Shown one piece after another: positions 1 through 9,708 of a DNA stretch of 64,000 bases. The notes beneath the pieces are model-generated. The model was not told where the DNA came from, ran no database searches, and saw nothing but the letters and a program-made list of their open reading frames with translations. Position numbers and translations under genes: made by a program. The stretch covers positions 62,001-126,000 of the forward strand of contig NZ_APNK01000004.1 in the NCBI RefSeq assembly GCF_000732535.1, read 5' to 3'. This DNA comes from Salinisphaera hydrothermalis C41B8. Lineage in GTDB: Bacteria; Pseudomonadota; Gammaproteobacteria; Nevskiales; Salinisphaeraceae. Every line of letters begins with the position of its first letter. Position 1 is the first letter of the stretch.

Positions 1-72
1 GACAACGCGCGACTTTCGTACAGACGCCGTCACGAGCCTGCGCAACGCGGCCCGCGTGCGCGGTGCGGCCAA

Positions 73-97
73 CTCGGCCCGGGCCCAACCGGCCGAG
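73..97. terminator. Possible hairpin downstream of yajR
   Basis: Seven-base arms CTCGGCC and GGCCGAG are separated by 11 bases just past the yajR stop codon. There is no U-run on either strand, so this is at best a weak or factor-dependent terminator. The rest of bases 1-109 shows no gene that I can recognise. Confidence 0.25.
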
Positions 98-109
98 CCG
101 AACAGACGG

Positions 110-1480
110 CTAAGAAGCAGCCGCCGCGTGCTGCGTGCCGAACGGCGTGAACGCCTCAGTATCGACGACCTTGCCGTCGTACTTGATATAGGCTACGCCG
201 TCGTCGGGCACCACAACGGCCTCGAACACGCCCTCGATGGCCTCGATCTCGCCGGCCAGACGGCGTGCCTCGTCGTCGTTCACGTCACCAACGTGCACCA
301 TGTAGGTTCGCGCGAAGCGGGGCTTGGGCATGGTCGCGGCGACGAACAGCCAGACCAGCGCCGCCAGGGCACAGAAGCCGAACACGCCGGAATAGCCACC
401 CATGCTGTAGGCCCAGCCGCCGACCGCGCCGCCGACAAAGATGCCGAAGAACTGCGCGCTGGAATACACGCCGAGCGCGGTGCCCTTGGCGTCGGCCGGC
501 GCGACCTTGGAGATCAGCGAGGGCAGCGTCGCTTCCATCACGTTAAAGGCGGTGAAGAACACCACCATCATCACGATCAGCTCGACGAGGCTGGCGTGAT
601 AGAACGTCAGGATGATCTGACTCACAAGCAGCGCGGCGATGGAACCGACAAACACCGGCTTCATCTGACGCTTGGCCTCGGCGACGATGATCACGGGCAG
701 CATGGCTGCGACCGAAACCGCCAGCACCGGCAAATAGACCACCCACTGGTAGTCCTCGTGCACGCCACCGACGTTGTGCAGCAACCGCGGCAGCACGATG
801 AAGCTGGCGGTGAGAATGGTGTGCAGGATAAAGATGGCGAAATCCAGCCGCAGCAACTCGCCGTTGGACAGCACGCGCTTGAACAGCGCCGGGACGGCCT
901 CGGCGTCGCGATGCGAGCGGGCGGCCTTGGGCTCCGGCGTGGCGCCGTAGAGCACGAACAGCCCCAGCAGCGACAGCAACGCAGTGAACCAGAAGATGCC
1001 GGGCACGCCGACCCAGCCGCTGATCAACGGCCCGACCACCATCGCCACGGCAAAGGCCAGGCCGATGCTGATGCCGATCATGGCCATGGCCTTGGTGCGC
1101 GTTTCCTCGCGGGTGAGATCGGCATTGAGCGCCAGAATGGTCGAGCCGACCGCCCCGGAGCCCTGCAGAATACGCCCGAAGATGACGCCGTAAATCGAGG
1201 TCGACAACGCAGCCACCACGCTGCCGATGGCCAGAATCACCAGCCCGCCGGCGATGATGTGCTTGCGCCCGAAGCGATCCGAGGCAAAGCCCAGCGGGAT
1301 CTGCAGCAGCGCCTGGGTCAGCCCGTAGGCGCCCAGCGCCAGACCGACCAGCACGGGCGTCGAGCCCGTGAGCTGCTTCGAATAGAAGGTGAACACCGGA
1401 TAGATCATGAACAGGCCGAGCATCCGCAGGGAGAAGATGCTCGCCAGCGCCATGGCTGCGCGTTTTTCGAACTGGTTCAT
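110..1480 (-). CDS. yajR: MFS transporter, YajR family
   Basis: A 456-residue major facilitator superfamily permease of the inner membrane. Its sequence closely follows E. coli YajR: an N-terminal stretch with SLRMLGLFMIYPV, motif A in the first cytoplasmic loop (GFASDRFGRK), a second-helix region ALQGSGAVGSTILAL, and a soluble C-terminal ferredoxin-like (YAM) domain over roughly the last 70 residues. The substrate is unknown even for E. coli YajR. I chose the ATG that gives MNQFEKRAAM; an open frame extends 24 codons further upstream but shows no family similarity. The gene is divergent from uvrA, an arrangement also seen in Pseudomonas, where ssb usually follows. Nothing of ssb is visible at this window edge. 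Confidence 0.9.
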   Translation of the reverse strand: MNQFEKRAAMALASIFSLRMLGLFMIYPVFTFYSKQLTGSTPVLVGLALGAYGLTQALLQIPLGFASDRFGRKHIIAGGLVILAIGSVVAALSTSIYGVIFGRILQGSGAVGSTILALNADLTREETRTKAMAMIGISIGLAFAVAMVVGPLISGWVGVPGIFWFTALLSLLGLFVLYGATPEPKAARSHRDAEAVPALFKRVLSNGELLRLDFAIFILHTILTASFIVLPRLLHNVGGVHEDYQWVVYLPVLAVSVAAMLPVIIVAEAKRQMKPVFVGSIAALLVSQIILTFYHASLVELIVMMVVFFTAFNVMEATLPSLISKVAPADAKGTALGVYSSAQFFGIFVGGAVGGWAYSMGGYSGVFGFCALAALVWLFVAATMPKPRFARTYMVHVGDVNDDEARRLAGEIEAIEGVFEAVVVPDDGVAYIKYDGKVVDTEAFTPFGTQHAAAAS

Positions 1481-1717
1481 ACGTCGCCCGTGGTTTGGCC
1501 ACGGCGCCCGTTCCCGATCCCCCTCGGGGAGGCGTCGCAGCACGGTTTGCATTCGGACCGCGGCGCGTCGTGCCCAACGCGTCCGGCGACAAGGCGCGCA
1601 AGATTATCACAGCCTCCGGGTTGGCCACGGAACCTCTGCCAGCGGTCGTATTCGCCACCCCGGACTCGACGTCAAGGATTCAGACAGCGATTCTCCGGAT
1701 TACGATGCGCTTGCCGC

Positions 1718-1733
1718 GCTGGGTATACTCAGC
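1718..1733 (+). promoter_or_regulatory. Near-palindrome with a TATACT -10-like hexamer upstream of uvrA
   Basis: GCTGGGTATACTCAGC is a 16-base dyad with a single mismatched pair. It contains TATACT, a plausible -10 element, about 28 bases before the uvrA start. No convincing -35 box is placed 16-18 bases upstream. The outer CTG and CAG are 8 bases apart rather than the 10 of a LexA box, so an SOS operator is not supported. Promoter or operator identity is tentative. Confidence 0.3.
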
Positions 1734-1760
1734 GGTTGACCTTTTCCGATGCAGCCATTC

Positions 1761-4709
1761 ATGGAAAGTCATATCCGCATCCGCGGTGCGCGGACGCACA
1801 ATCTCGCCAATATCAACGTCGACCTGCCCCGCGATCAACTGATCGTCATCACCGGCCTGTCCGGGTCGGGCAAGTCGAGCCTGGCTTTCGACACGATCTA
1901 TGCCGAGGGCCAGCGGCGCTATGTGGAATCGCTGTCGGCGTATGCCCGGCAGTTCCTGTCGATGATGGAAAAGCCGGATCTCGATTCCATCGAGGGGCTG
2001 TCGCCCGCGATCTCCATCGAACAGAAATCGACCTCGCACAATCCGCGCTCGACAGTCGGCACGGTCACCGAGATCCACGATTACCTGCGTCTGTTGTTCG
2101 CGCGCGCGGGCACGCCCTACTGCCCGCACCACGACGAGCCGCTGGCGGCGCAGAGCGTGTCGGAAATGGTGGACCAGACGCTCACCAAGGAAGCCGAGTC
2201 GGCCTGGATGCTGCTCGCGCCGGTGATCCGCTCGCGCAAGGGCGAGCATCGGGAGATCTTCGAACAGATGCGCGGTCAGGGCTTCGTGCGCATGCGGGTC
2301 GACGGCGCGATCATCGAGCTCGACGAAGGCGTGCCCGAGCTCGACCCGAAGAAGAAACACGATCTGGAAGTCGTGGTCGATCGCTTCAAGGTCCGCGACG
2401 GCATCCAGCAGCGCCTGGCCGAGTCGTTCGAGACCGCGCTGCGGCTGTCGGAAGGCATCGCCTGGATCATGCCCTGGCGCGGCGACGGCGAGCCGGAGGT
2501 GTTCTCCTCGCAGTTCGCCTGCCCGGTCTGCGGTTATTCCATCAACGATATGGAACCGCGGATGTTCTCGTTCAACTCGCCGCACGGCGCCTGCCCGACC
2601 TGCGACGGTCTCGGCTCGCAGAGCGTGTTCGACGTCGATCGCGTGATCACCGACGACACACTCAGCCTGGCCGGCGGCGCGGTACGCGGCTGGGATCGGC
2701 GCAACCCGTATTTCTTCGGCCTGATCGAGTCGCTGGCCGAGACCTATGACTTTGATGTCGATACGCCCTGGCGCGACCTGCCGGAGAAGGCCCGCAAGGT
2801 CATTCTGAACGGCTCCGGCGGCAAGAAGATCGAGTTCCGCTATGTCAACGCGCGCGGCCGCACGCGGGTGCGCAAGCATGCCTTCGAAGGCGTGCTCGAC
2901 AACATGCAACGCCGCTATGCCGAGACCGACTCGCTGGCGGTGCGCGAGGAACTGGCCAAGTATCTGTCGGACAAGGCCTGCCCGACCTGCGACGGCGCGC
3001 GTCTGAACGAGGCGGCGCGGCATGTCCGGGTGGCTGACAAGACGCTGCCGGAGATCAACGCCGCCAGTATTTCCGGCGCCTACGAGATCGCCGAGAATCT
3101 CGACATTCCGGGCCATCGCGCCGAAATCGCCGCGCCGATTCTCAAGGAGGTGAACCAGCGGCTGAAGTTCCTGCTGGACGTTGGCCTCAATTACCTGACG
3201 CTGTCGCGCTCCGCCGAGACGCTATCCGGTGGCGAAGCCCAGCGTATTCGCCTGGCCAGCCAGATCGGCGCCGGCCTGGTGGGCGTGATGTATGTACTGG
3301 ACGAACCGTCCATCGGCCTGCACCAGCGCGATAACCGGCGCCTGCTGAATACGCTGGAGCGTCTGCGCGATCTCGGCAATACCGTGATCGTGGTCGAACA
3401 CGACGAAGACGCGATCCGCGAGGCCGACTATGTGGTCGACATGGGCCCCGGCGCCGGCGATCACGGCGGCCAGCTCATCGCCCAGGGCACAGCAGCCGAA
3501 ATCGCCGCGCACGAAGATTCGCTGACCGGCAAGTATCTGTCGTCGCGGCTGACCATCCCGATTCCGGCCGATCGCGTCGCCTACGATCACGATCGCCAGA
3601 TCCAGATTCGCGGCGCCCGCGGCAACAACCTCAAGAACGTGGATGCCGCGTTCTCCATGGGCCAGCTGACCTGCGTGACCGGCGTGTCCGGCTCGGGCAA
3701 ATCGACCCTGATCAACGAAACGCTGTTTCCCGCTGCCGCGCGCCAGGTGAACCGGGCCGTGGCTCGCGCCGCCCCGGTGAAGGCGATCGACGGCCTGGAG
3801 CATCTGGACAAGGTCATCGATATCAACCAGGCCCCGATCGGGCGTACGCCGCGTTCCAATCCGGCCACCTATACCGGCTTGTTCGGCACCATCCGCGAGC
3901 TGTTCGCGAACACGCCGGAAGCCCGGGCCCGCGGTTACAAGCCGGGCCGGTTCTCGTTCAACGTCAAGGGCGGGCGCTGCGAAACCTGTCAGGGCGACGG
4001 CGTAATCAAGGTGGAAATGCATTTCCTGCCGGATATCTACGTCACCTGCGAGACCTGCCACGGCGCGCGCTACAACCGCGAGACGCTCGAGGTGCACTAC
4101 AAGGGCAAGACGATCGCCGAGGTGCTGGACATGCGGGTGGAGGCCGCGGCCGAATTCTTCGCGCCGGTGCCGAGTCTCAAGCGCAAGCTGGATACGCTGA
4201 TCGACGTCGGGCTGTCCTACGTCAAGCTCGGCCAGAACGCGACCACGCTGTCCGGCGGCGAAGCCCAGCGCATCAAGCTCGCGCGCGAGCTGTCCAAGCG
4301 CGATACCGGGCGTACGCTGTATCTGCTGGACGAGCCCACGACCGGCCTGCACTTCCACGACATCAAGCATCTGCTGGAAGTGCTGCTGCGTCTGCGTGAG
4401 GCCGGCAACGCCGTGGTCGTGATCGAACACAATCTGGACGTGATCAAGAGCGCCGACTGGATCATCGATCTTGGCCCCGAGGGCGGCTCGGGCGGCGGCG
4501 AGATCATCGCCACCGGCACACCGGAAGACGTGGCCGAAGTCGAAGCCTCGCACACCGGTCGTTTCCTCAAACCCATGCTGGGCGATACACGCCCGGGTAC
4601 GGGCCACAACACGGCGGGCGACAAGCGCGATCTGGCGCTGCCGCCGAAGAAGGAAAAGAAAACGAGAAAGGCCGCATCTCGTTCGAAGAAGAACGTCACG
4701 GCGAGCTGA
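1761..4709 (+). CDS. uvrA: Excinuclease ABC subunit A
   Basis: The 982-residue DNA-damage-recognition ATPase of nucleotide excision repair, which works in the cytoplasm as a dimer with UvrB. Both ABC ATPase modules are present. The first Walker A is GLSGSGKSS near residue 35 and the second is GVSGSGKST near residue 645. Each half has a signature LSGGEAQRI and a Walker B ([18 protein letters not shown]). CxxC zinc modules are visible (CPVCGYS, CPTCDG, CETCQG, CETCHG). The C-terminal tail is Lys-rich. The chosen start gives [15 protein letters not shown], which matches the family; an in-frame ATG four codons upstream (1749) is an alternative. Neither has a clear Shine-Dalgarno. A near-palindrome lies upstream. 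Confidence 0.97.
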   Translation: MESHIRIRGARTHNLANINVDLPRDQLIVITGLSGSGKSSLAFDTIYAEGQRRYVESLSAYARQFLSMMEKPDLDSIEGLSPAISIEQKSTSHNPRSTVGTVTEIHDYLRLLFARAGTPYCPHHDEPLAAQSVSEMVDQTLTKEAESAWMLLAPVIRSRKGEHREIFEQMRGQGFVRMRVDGAIIELDEGVPELDPKKKHDLEVVVDRFKVRDGIQQRLAESFETALRLSEGIAWIMPWRGDGEPEVFSSQFACPVCGYSINDMEPRMFSFNSPHGACPTCDGLGSQSVFDVDRVITDDTLSLAGGAVRGWDRRNPYFFGLIESLAETYDFDVDTPWRDLPEKARKVILNGSGGKKIEFRYVNARGRTRVRKHAFEGVLDNMQRRYAETDSLAVREELAKYLSDKACPTCDGARLNEAARHVRVADKTLPEINAASISGAYEIAENLDIPGHRAEIAAPILKEVNQRLKFLLDVGLNYLTLSRSAETLSGGEAQRIRLASQIGAGLVGVMYVLDEPSIGLHQRDNRRLLNTLERLRDLGNTVIVVEHDEDAIREADYVVDMGPGAGDHGGQLIAQGTAAEIAAHEDSLTGKYLSSRLTIPIPADRVAYDHDRQIQIRGARGNNLKNVDAAFSMGQLTCVTGVSGSGKSTLINETLFPAAARQVNRAVARAAPVKAIDGLEHLDKVIDINQAPIGRTPRSNPATYTGLFGTIRELFANTPEARARGYKPGRFSFNVKGGRCETCQGDGVIKVEMHFLPDIYVTCETCHGARYNRETLEVHYKGKTIAEVLDMRVEAAAEFFAPVPSLKRKLDTLIDVGLSYVKLGQNATTLSGGEAQRIKLARELSKRDTGRTLYLLDEPTTGLHFHDIKHLLEVLLRLREAGNAVVVIEHNLDVIKSADWIIDLGPEGGSGGGEIIATGTPEDVAEVEASHTGRFLKPMLGDTRPGTGHNTAGDKRDLALPPKKEKKTRKAASRSKKNVTAS

Positions 4710-4716
4710 GCCCGTC

Positions 4717-4743
4717 CGCCGCCGGCCAAAATGGCCGGCGGCG
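4717..4743. terminator. Hairpin between convergent uvrA and the PKD lipoprotein gene
   Basis: A perfect 11-base stem (CGCCGCCGGCC paired with GGCCGGCGGCG) with a 5-base loop, AAAAT. It starts 8 bases after the uvrA stop. It lacks a U-run on either strand, but its position between two convergent genes suggests a shared, bidirectional termination signal. Confidence 0.6.
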
Positions 4744-4770
4744 AATCCGATCAGACCGTCGGCCGGTCTG

Positions 4771-6711
4771 CTACTGAATGTTCACATTGTAGGTGAACCG
4801 ATACGTCTTGCCGCTCGGGCTCACGGTGAACTGCAGCTTCACCTGATACTGCCCCGGCGCATTCGGCACCGAGGTCAGGCGCGTGGCGAAATCGAGCTGG
4901 TCGCCGGCGGCAATCGTGTCACCTGACTGCAACCCATCAAAACGCGGTGTGATCGTCTGTCCACCGGCCGTCGTGGCCGACGTCGCTTGTACGTTCGTCA
5001 CGGTAAAGTCGCTGCTGAGCGCCTCGATACGGAATTGGTCCAGCAACACGTCCTGGCCTCCAACCGGCACCTGGATCGAGGCGGTATCGCTGCTGCCGCC
5101 AACACTCTGATAGCCGCTGCTGCTGCCGATATAGAGTGCGAGCGTCGGGCTGGCCGTAATCACGACCAGGTCCGGCGCGCTGTCGACCTGCCCATCGTTA
5201 ACCTGCAACGCCAGCACATAGAAGCCCACGGTATCCGCGGTGAAACTCGGGGTTACCGTATCGGCACCGCTGAGCGTCGCCGAACTGCCGGCGGGGCGCG
5301 AAATCAGCGTCCATCGATAAGTCAACGCGTTATTATCGGCGTCCGAGCTGCCGCTACCATCCAGGGTGACCTGGCTTGTCACCGCAACATTCCGGTCGTT
5401 TCCGGCATTCGCAACCGGCGCGCTGTTGGCCGAGGCGGCGGTCACCACCACCGTATCCGCCGGGCTCTCGGCCTGACCGTCGTCCACGACCAGCTGCACG
5501 ACATACTCGCCGGCCACGTCCGGCGTGAACGACGGCGTGGTCGTCGAAGAGCCCACCAGTGCTGTCTGGCTACCGACCGGCATGGAGACGAAGGTCCAGT
5601 GATAGCTCAGGGCGCGGCCTTCCGGATCGCGGCTTCCACTGCCATCCAGATTCACCAACACGCCGGCCTGGACGTTCTGGTCGACACCGGCGTCGGCCAC
5701 CGGGCGCGCGTTGTTCGACGCCGTAACGATGACCGTATCGGGCTGGCTTTGGTTCTGGCCGTTATCGACTGTCAGCGACGCGACATAGGTGCCGGCCACA
5801 TCCGGCTGGAATATCGGCCGCGCCGTATCCGCCCCGGTAATGCTGGCATTGCTCCCGGCTGGCTTGGACACGAAATGCCAGGCATAGGTGATCAGTCGGT
5901 TTTCGGGATCGCGGCTGGCCGAGCCATCAAGTCGGACGACCGAATTCACGTCGACCGACTGGTCCGGCCCGGCGTCGGCCACCGGCAGGGCCGCGTCGCC
6001 CGCAGCCGCCACAACGGTGACGTCGGCGCGCTCGCTCGTGGCTTGGCCATCGTTGACGCGCAGCCCGACAACATAAGTGCCGGCCTTGTCCGCCGTAAAG
6101 CTCGGCGACACCGTGTTGGCGTCAGTCAGCTGCGCGCTGCTGCCGCTCGGGCGCGAAACGAACTGCCAGGCATAGGTCAGCGTGTTGCCGTCCGGATCGT
6201 GGCTTTGCGCGCCGCTGAGCGTCACGCGCGTCCCGATGTTCACGCTCTGGGCCGTGCCGGCGTCAGCTGTAGGTACGGCATTGGCACCGGCGGTTGTCGC
6301 CGTGATCGTGACGCTATCCGTCTGCGCGGCGCAGTCGTTCTTGCCATTGATCACGAGCTTCACCACATATTGCCCGGCCTGATCCGCAGTGAACTGCGGG
6401 GCCGCACTCGTGCTGCTGCTCAATCGGGCATTACTGCCATTGGGACGCGCGGTGAACGACCATTGATAGCTGGTGGGGGCGGCGCCGCCGGCGCCGCGGC
6501 TGGCGGTGCCGTCGAGCTGGACGAGTGCGCCCGTCTTGACGTTCTGATCGGCCCCGGCATCGTCCTTGAAACCAGCGGGCACTGTGCAGGCCGTACCCGG
6601 CGAACTACTGCCTCCGCTGCCGTTGTCGCCACCCCCACCACCGCCGCAGCCGGCAAGCACGCAAAATAACCCGAGGCAGGCCACCCAGCCTGCGATTCGA
6701 TTCCATGACAT
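4771..6711 (-). CDS. Lipoprotein with five PKD-type repeats
   Basis: A 646-residue predicted lipoprotein. The signal peptide ends in lipobox LAGC with the lipidated Cys at residue 22, followed by a run of glycines. Five tandem repeats of about 90 residues each begin with a variant of DAGxDQxV and continue with VxLDGSxSxDPxxxxLTYxWxFVS and a closing VxDGQ. This is the PKD / immunoglobulin-like beta-sandwich pattern. The last 120 residues or so form a different, beta-rich domain that I do not recognise. Repeat 1 has an extra Cys pair (TACT and NDCAA) that could form a disulphide. There is no catalytic domain, so an adhesive, structural or ligand-binding role at the cell surface or in the periplasm is likely but unproven. 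It lies downstream of pgeF on the same strand after a 140-base gap. Confidence 0.75.
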   Translation of the reverse strand: MSWNRIAGWVACLGLFCVLAGCGGGGGGDNGSGGSSSPGTACTVPAGFKDDAGADQNVKTGALVQLDGTASRGAGGAAPTSYQWSFTARPNGSNARLSSSTSAAPQFTADQAGQYVVKLVINGKNDCAAQTDSVTITATTAGANAVPTADAGTAQSVNIGTRVTLSGAQSHDPDGNTLTYAWQFVSRPSGSSAQLTDANTVSPSFTADKAGTYVVGLRVNDGQATSERADVTVVAAAGDAALPVADAGPDQSVDVNSVVRLDGSASRDPENRLITYAWHFVSKPAGSNASITGADTARPIFQPDVAGTYVASLTVDNGQNQSQPDTVIVTASNNARPVADAGVDQNVQAGVLVNLDGSGSRDPEGRALSYHWTFVSMPVGSQTALVGSSTTTPSFTPDVAGEYVVQLVVDDGQAESPADTVVVTAASANSAPVANAGNDRNVAVTSQVTLDGSGSSDADNNALTYRWTLISRPAGSSATLSGADTVTPSFTADTVGFYVLALQVNDGQVDSAPDLVVITASPTLALYIGSSSGYQSVGGSSDTASIQVPVGGQDVLLDQFRIEALSSDFTVTNVQATSATTAGGQTITPRFDGLQSGDTIAAGDQLDFATRLTSVPNAPGQYQVKLQFTVSPSGKTYRFTYNVNIQ

Positions 6712-6851
6712 CGTTATTCCCCCAAATCGGTCGCGGTCGCGCGACGCATATCGTGGTCGGCGCCGTCATCGTTGACTGGCGCTTGTGTCCCATGCGATCC
6801 GGAATTCGGCCGTGGCCCCCATCACCCTGCCGGCACGAACGCCGAAACAGG

Positions 6852-7598
6852 TCAACGAGTCGACCAGATCAAGGTCGCCATCCGTCCGGTCGCGCCGTCA
6901 CGTCGGTACGAGTAGAAACGCACCGGCTCCGCTACCGTACACAACCCGCCCCCAAAGACGCGCGTAACACCCGCCTGTTCCAGTCGCAGGCGCGCGAGCC
7001 CGTAGATATCTGCTTGATACTTACCTGGTTTGGTGCCCGACGTAAACAGCGGGGCGTATAGCGTATCGTGCGCGACAAAGGCCTCGCGGACATCATCCCC
7101 GACCTCGAAATTGTCGCGACCGATGGCCGGCCCCATCCAGGCCAGCAAATCGCCCGGCGCCACTGCCATTTCCGCGACCGTGGCCTCCAGCACACCGGCG
7201 GCCAACCCCCGCCAGCCGGCGTGCGCGGCCGCCCAACGGGTACCGGCACTGTCGCAGAACACCACCGGCAGACAATCCGCCGTCAACACGGCCGCAACCC
7301 GGTTGGCGCGAGACGCCACGGCCGCGTCGGCCGGGCCATCGACAAGTCCGTTATCCAGGCCGGCAACCCTCGTGCCGTGCACCTGATCGAGCCAGAGCGG
7401 TTCGGCCGGCAGTGCCAGCGCGTTGGCCAGGCGCGCGCGGTTGGCGTCGACGGCAGCCGGCTCATCCCCGGTATGCGCACCGAGATTCAGCTGCTCGAAC
7501 GGCGCAGCGCTGATGCCCCCGGTACGCAACGTGGTGCCAGCCCGGATATGCCCGGGCGCGGGCCAGTCGGCTGGCAGAAAATCACATTTCGGGTTCAT
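6852..7598 (-). CDS. pgeF: Peptidoglycan editing factor PgeF (YfiH, DUF152 / laccase-like)
   Basis: A 248-residue member of the multicopper-polyphenol-oxidoreductase-like DUF152 family. The E. coli member clears misincorporated amino acids from UDP-MurNAc precursors; related proteins act on purine nucleosides. The metal-binding His and Cys motifs are seen as DQVHGTRV, LTADCLPVVF and AAHAGWRGL. The start ATG overlaps the rluD stop by four bases, which suggests translational coupling. The rluD-pgeF pair is a conserved gammaproteobacterial arrangement. Length and motifs are normal for the family. Confidence 0.9.
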   Translation of the reverse strand: MNPKCDFLPADWPAPGHIRAGTTLRTGGISAAPFEQLNLGAHTGDEPAAVDANRARLANALALPAEPLWLDQVHGTRVAGLDNGLVDGPADAAVASRANRVAAVLTADCLPVVFCDSAGTRWAAAHAGWRGLAAGVLEATVAEMAVAPGDLLAWMGPAIGRDNFEVGDDVREAFVAHDTLYAPLFTSGTKPGKYQADIYGLARLRLEQAGVTRVFGGGLCTVAEPVRFYSYRRDGATGRMATLIWSTR

Positions 7599-8569
7599 AG
7601 ACCGTGGGTCTTGGCATCATCCGCCAGCGCGGCGAGTAGTTGTTCAAAATCCGCCGGGCGCGGCGCGCTCCACTGCATGGCTTCGCCGGTGGCCGGGTGG
7701 GTCAGGCCCAGCGTGGCTGCATGCAACGCTTGGCGTTTGAAACCACGCAACGCGCCGGCGAATGCCTCGCTCGAGTCCTTGGGCACGCTGAGTCGTCGAC
7801 CGTAGACCGGATCGCCCAGCAGAGGGTAGCGCGCGTAGGCCATATGCACGCGAATCTGATGCGTCCGTCCGGTTTCGAGCTGACAACGAATATGCGTGTG
7901 CGCTCGATAGCGGCTGATCACGCGGTAATGCGTGACCGCCTCACGGCCTTCCTCGCGCACCGCCATCTTCTTGCGATCCACCGGGTGGCGATCGATCGGC
8001 GCGTCCACATGCCCGCCAGCGGTCATTACACCCACGGCTACGGCTTCGTATTCTCGTTTGACGGTGCGCTCAGCCAGATCCTCGACCAATTGCTTGTGTG
8101 CGGCAAAGGTCTTGGCCACTACGAGAATGCCCGAGGTGTCCTTATCCAGCCGATGCACAATACCAGCGCGCGGAAGCGCCGCCAGCGCAGGATCGTGCGC
8201 CACAAGCGCGTTTTGCAGGGTCCCGTCGCGGTTACCCGCGCCGGGGTGCATGACCAGCCCGGCCGGCTTGTCGAGCACCAGAATCGAATCGTCCTCGTAA
8301 ATGACGTCGAGCGCAATGCGCTCGGGCTCGACCTCGGCATCATGCGGGGTCTCGGGCACCGACAAGCGCACGGCCTCGCCGCCGGCGACCGCGGTCTTGG
8401 GCGCGGGCGAGCCACCGTCGACGGTCAGGTCGCCATTCGTGAGCCATTGCTTGAGCCGCGAACGCGAGTAATCGGGCAATAGCTCGGCCAGGGTCTTGTC
8501 CAATCGTGTGCCGGCATATTCCGGCGGAATGGTGATCTCGATGCGCCTCTCCGTGGATTCGTCAATCAT
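7595..8569 (-). CDS. rluD: 23S rRNA pseudouridine synthase RluD
   Basis: A 324-residue RluA-family pseudouridine synthase expected to modify U1911, U1915 and U1917 in helix 69 of 23S rRNA. An S4 RNA-binding domain occupies roughly residues 15-75 (GTRLDKTLAELLPDYSRSRLKQW). The catalytic domain carries the signature GIVHRLDKDTSGILVVAKT with the nucleophilic Asp in HRLDKDTSG. The conserved RTHQIRVH segment follows. The gene is divergent from bamD and overlaps pgeF downstream, the usual context of rluD as opposed to rluC. Confidence 0.93.
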   Translation of the reverse strand: MIDESTERRIEITIPPEYAGTRLDKTLAELLPDYSRSRLKQWLTNGDLTVDGGSPAPKTAVAGGEAVRLSVPETPHDAEVEPERIALDVIYEDDSILVLDKPAGLVMHPGAGNRDGTLQNALVAHDPALAALPRAGIVHRLDKDTSGILVVAKTFAAHKQLVEDLAERTVKREYEAVAVGVMTAGGHVDAPIDRHPVDRKKMAVREEGREAVTHYRVISRYRAHTHIRCQLETGRTHQIRVHMAYARYPLLGDPVYGRRLSVPKDSSEAFAGALRGFKRQALHAATLGLTHPATGEAMQWSAPRPADFEQLLAALADDAKTHGL

Positions 8570-8713
8570 GGCGATACCCGTCGTGTGCGCTCAAGCGGAC
8601 GCCGGCGCGGGGCCGCCGTCCACATTCGTATGACTCATTAGAGGGTTCATAGGTATACTTCGGCCTTGTTTTGCATATCAAAAACGCGCGGTACCACGCG
8701 CTTCGGGGCTCGC

Positions 8714-9628
8714 ATGCGAAAAATCGTTCTCGCGCTGGGCGTGATCGTTACCTTGGTGATGGCCGGCTGCGCCTCCGACAAGGGGATCAACGAAACCGGT
8801 TACAGCAAGACACCGCTGACCGACCGTCAAGGACACAAGCTGAAATCGGCGGACGCCAAACGGCTGTACAAGTCGGCGCGCGATTTTCTCATGCATGGGC
8901 AGCCCAGCCAGGCGTTGCCATTGTACGCCGAGGTCAGCGCCCGATTCCCCTTCTCCAAGTATGCATCCCAATCCGAGCTGGAAACGGTCACGGCGCATTA
9001 CGAAGCGCATGACTACGACCAGGCCGTGGATGCTGCCGACCGTTTCATCAAGCAGCATCCCCGCAATGCGCATGTGGACTACGTCTATTATATGCGCGGG
9101 CTATCAAACTACGCGCGCAATAACCCGAGTCTGCTCGGTTCGGATCCCGACAAGCGCAACGTGCAGTATCTCAAGCAGGCGTTCAACGACTTCAGCCTGC
9201 TCCTGAAGAACTACCCGAACAGCGATTACGCCAAGGATGCGCAATTGCACATGATCAACATCCGCAATCGGGTCGCCGCACACGAGCTGCATATTGCGGA
9301 GTACTACTACACGCGGCGTGCCTACGTGGCCGCCAGCCGCCGCGCCGCGGATATCGTCAAGCATTATCAGGGCTCGGATTCAGTGCCACGCGCGCTGGAG
9401 ATCATGGAGCAGTCCTACGCCAAGCTGAACCTGCCGGATCTGGCCGAGGACACCCGCGCCATCTTGCAAGTTTCATATCCGAACTACCTGCTGCACCGCA
9501 AGGAATTCTATCGCCAGCAGGCCGGCGACAAGCCCGACTACACACTGCCGGATCTGGGCGCGCCGCCTTCGATCGGCTCGCCGGCCGGCGACAACAAGTC
9601 GTCGTCGAACGATAACGGCGGCGACTGA
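8714..9628 (+). CDS. bamD: Outer membrane assembly lipoprotein BamD (ComL)
   Basis: A 304-residue lipoprotein of the BAM complex, which inserts beta-barrel proteins in the outer membrane. The chosen ATG gives a short signal peptide ending in VMAGC, a good lipobox. The open frame extends 16 codons upstream without similarity. TPR-like helices follow, with family segments such as YKSARDFLMHGQPSQALPLYAEVSARFPFSKYASQSELE and YARNNPSLLGSDPDKRNVQYLKQAFNDF. The C-terminal 50 residues are Gly/Ser/Asp-rich and longer than in E. coli (245 residues). It is divergent from rluD and followed by a strong bidirectional terminator. Confidence 0.95.
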   Translation: MRKIVLALGVIVTLVMAGCASDKGINETGYSKTPLTDRQGHKLKSADAKRLYKSARDFLMHGQPSQALPLYAEVSARFPFSKYASQSELETVTAHYEAHDYDQAVDAADRFIKQHPRNAHVDYVYYMRGLSNYARNNPSLLGSDPDKRNVQYLKQAFNDFSLLLKNYPNSDYAKDAQLHMINIRNRVAAHELHIAEYYYTRRAYVAASRRAADIVKHYQGSDSVPRALEIMEQSYAKLNLPDLAEDTRAILQVSYPNYLLHRKEFYRQQAGDKPDYTLPDLGAPPSIGSPAGDNKSSSNDNGGD

Positions 9629-9643
9629 GGCAGATCGCCAGCC

Positions 9644-9683
9644 AAAAAAAGGCCGCGTCGGCTTTCCGGCGCGGCCTTTTTTT
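9644..9683. terminator. Bidirectional rho-independent terminator between bamD and nadE
   Basis: The stem GGCCGCG / CGCGGCC has seven A residues before it and seven T residues after it, so either transcript ends in a hairpin followed by a U-run. It sits between the convergent bamD and nadE genes. Confidence 0.88.
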
Positions 9684-9708
9684 CGTGCCCGGCACGATCC
9701 TGGCGTCG

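Noticed and set aside
1718-1733. LexA/SOS box upstream of uvrA
   Set aside because: The CTG and CAG half-sites are 8 bases apart instead of 10 and lack the AT-rich centre of the gammaproteobacterial consensus.
56-2749. Long plus-strand open frame spanning yajR and the start of uvrA
   Set aside because: It is the opposite strand of yajR followed by a shifted frame of uvrA. The protein is rich in Arg, His, Gln and Gly with no motif, typical of a high-GC shadow.
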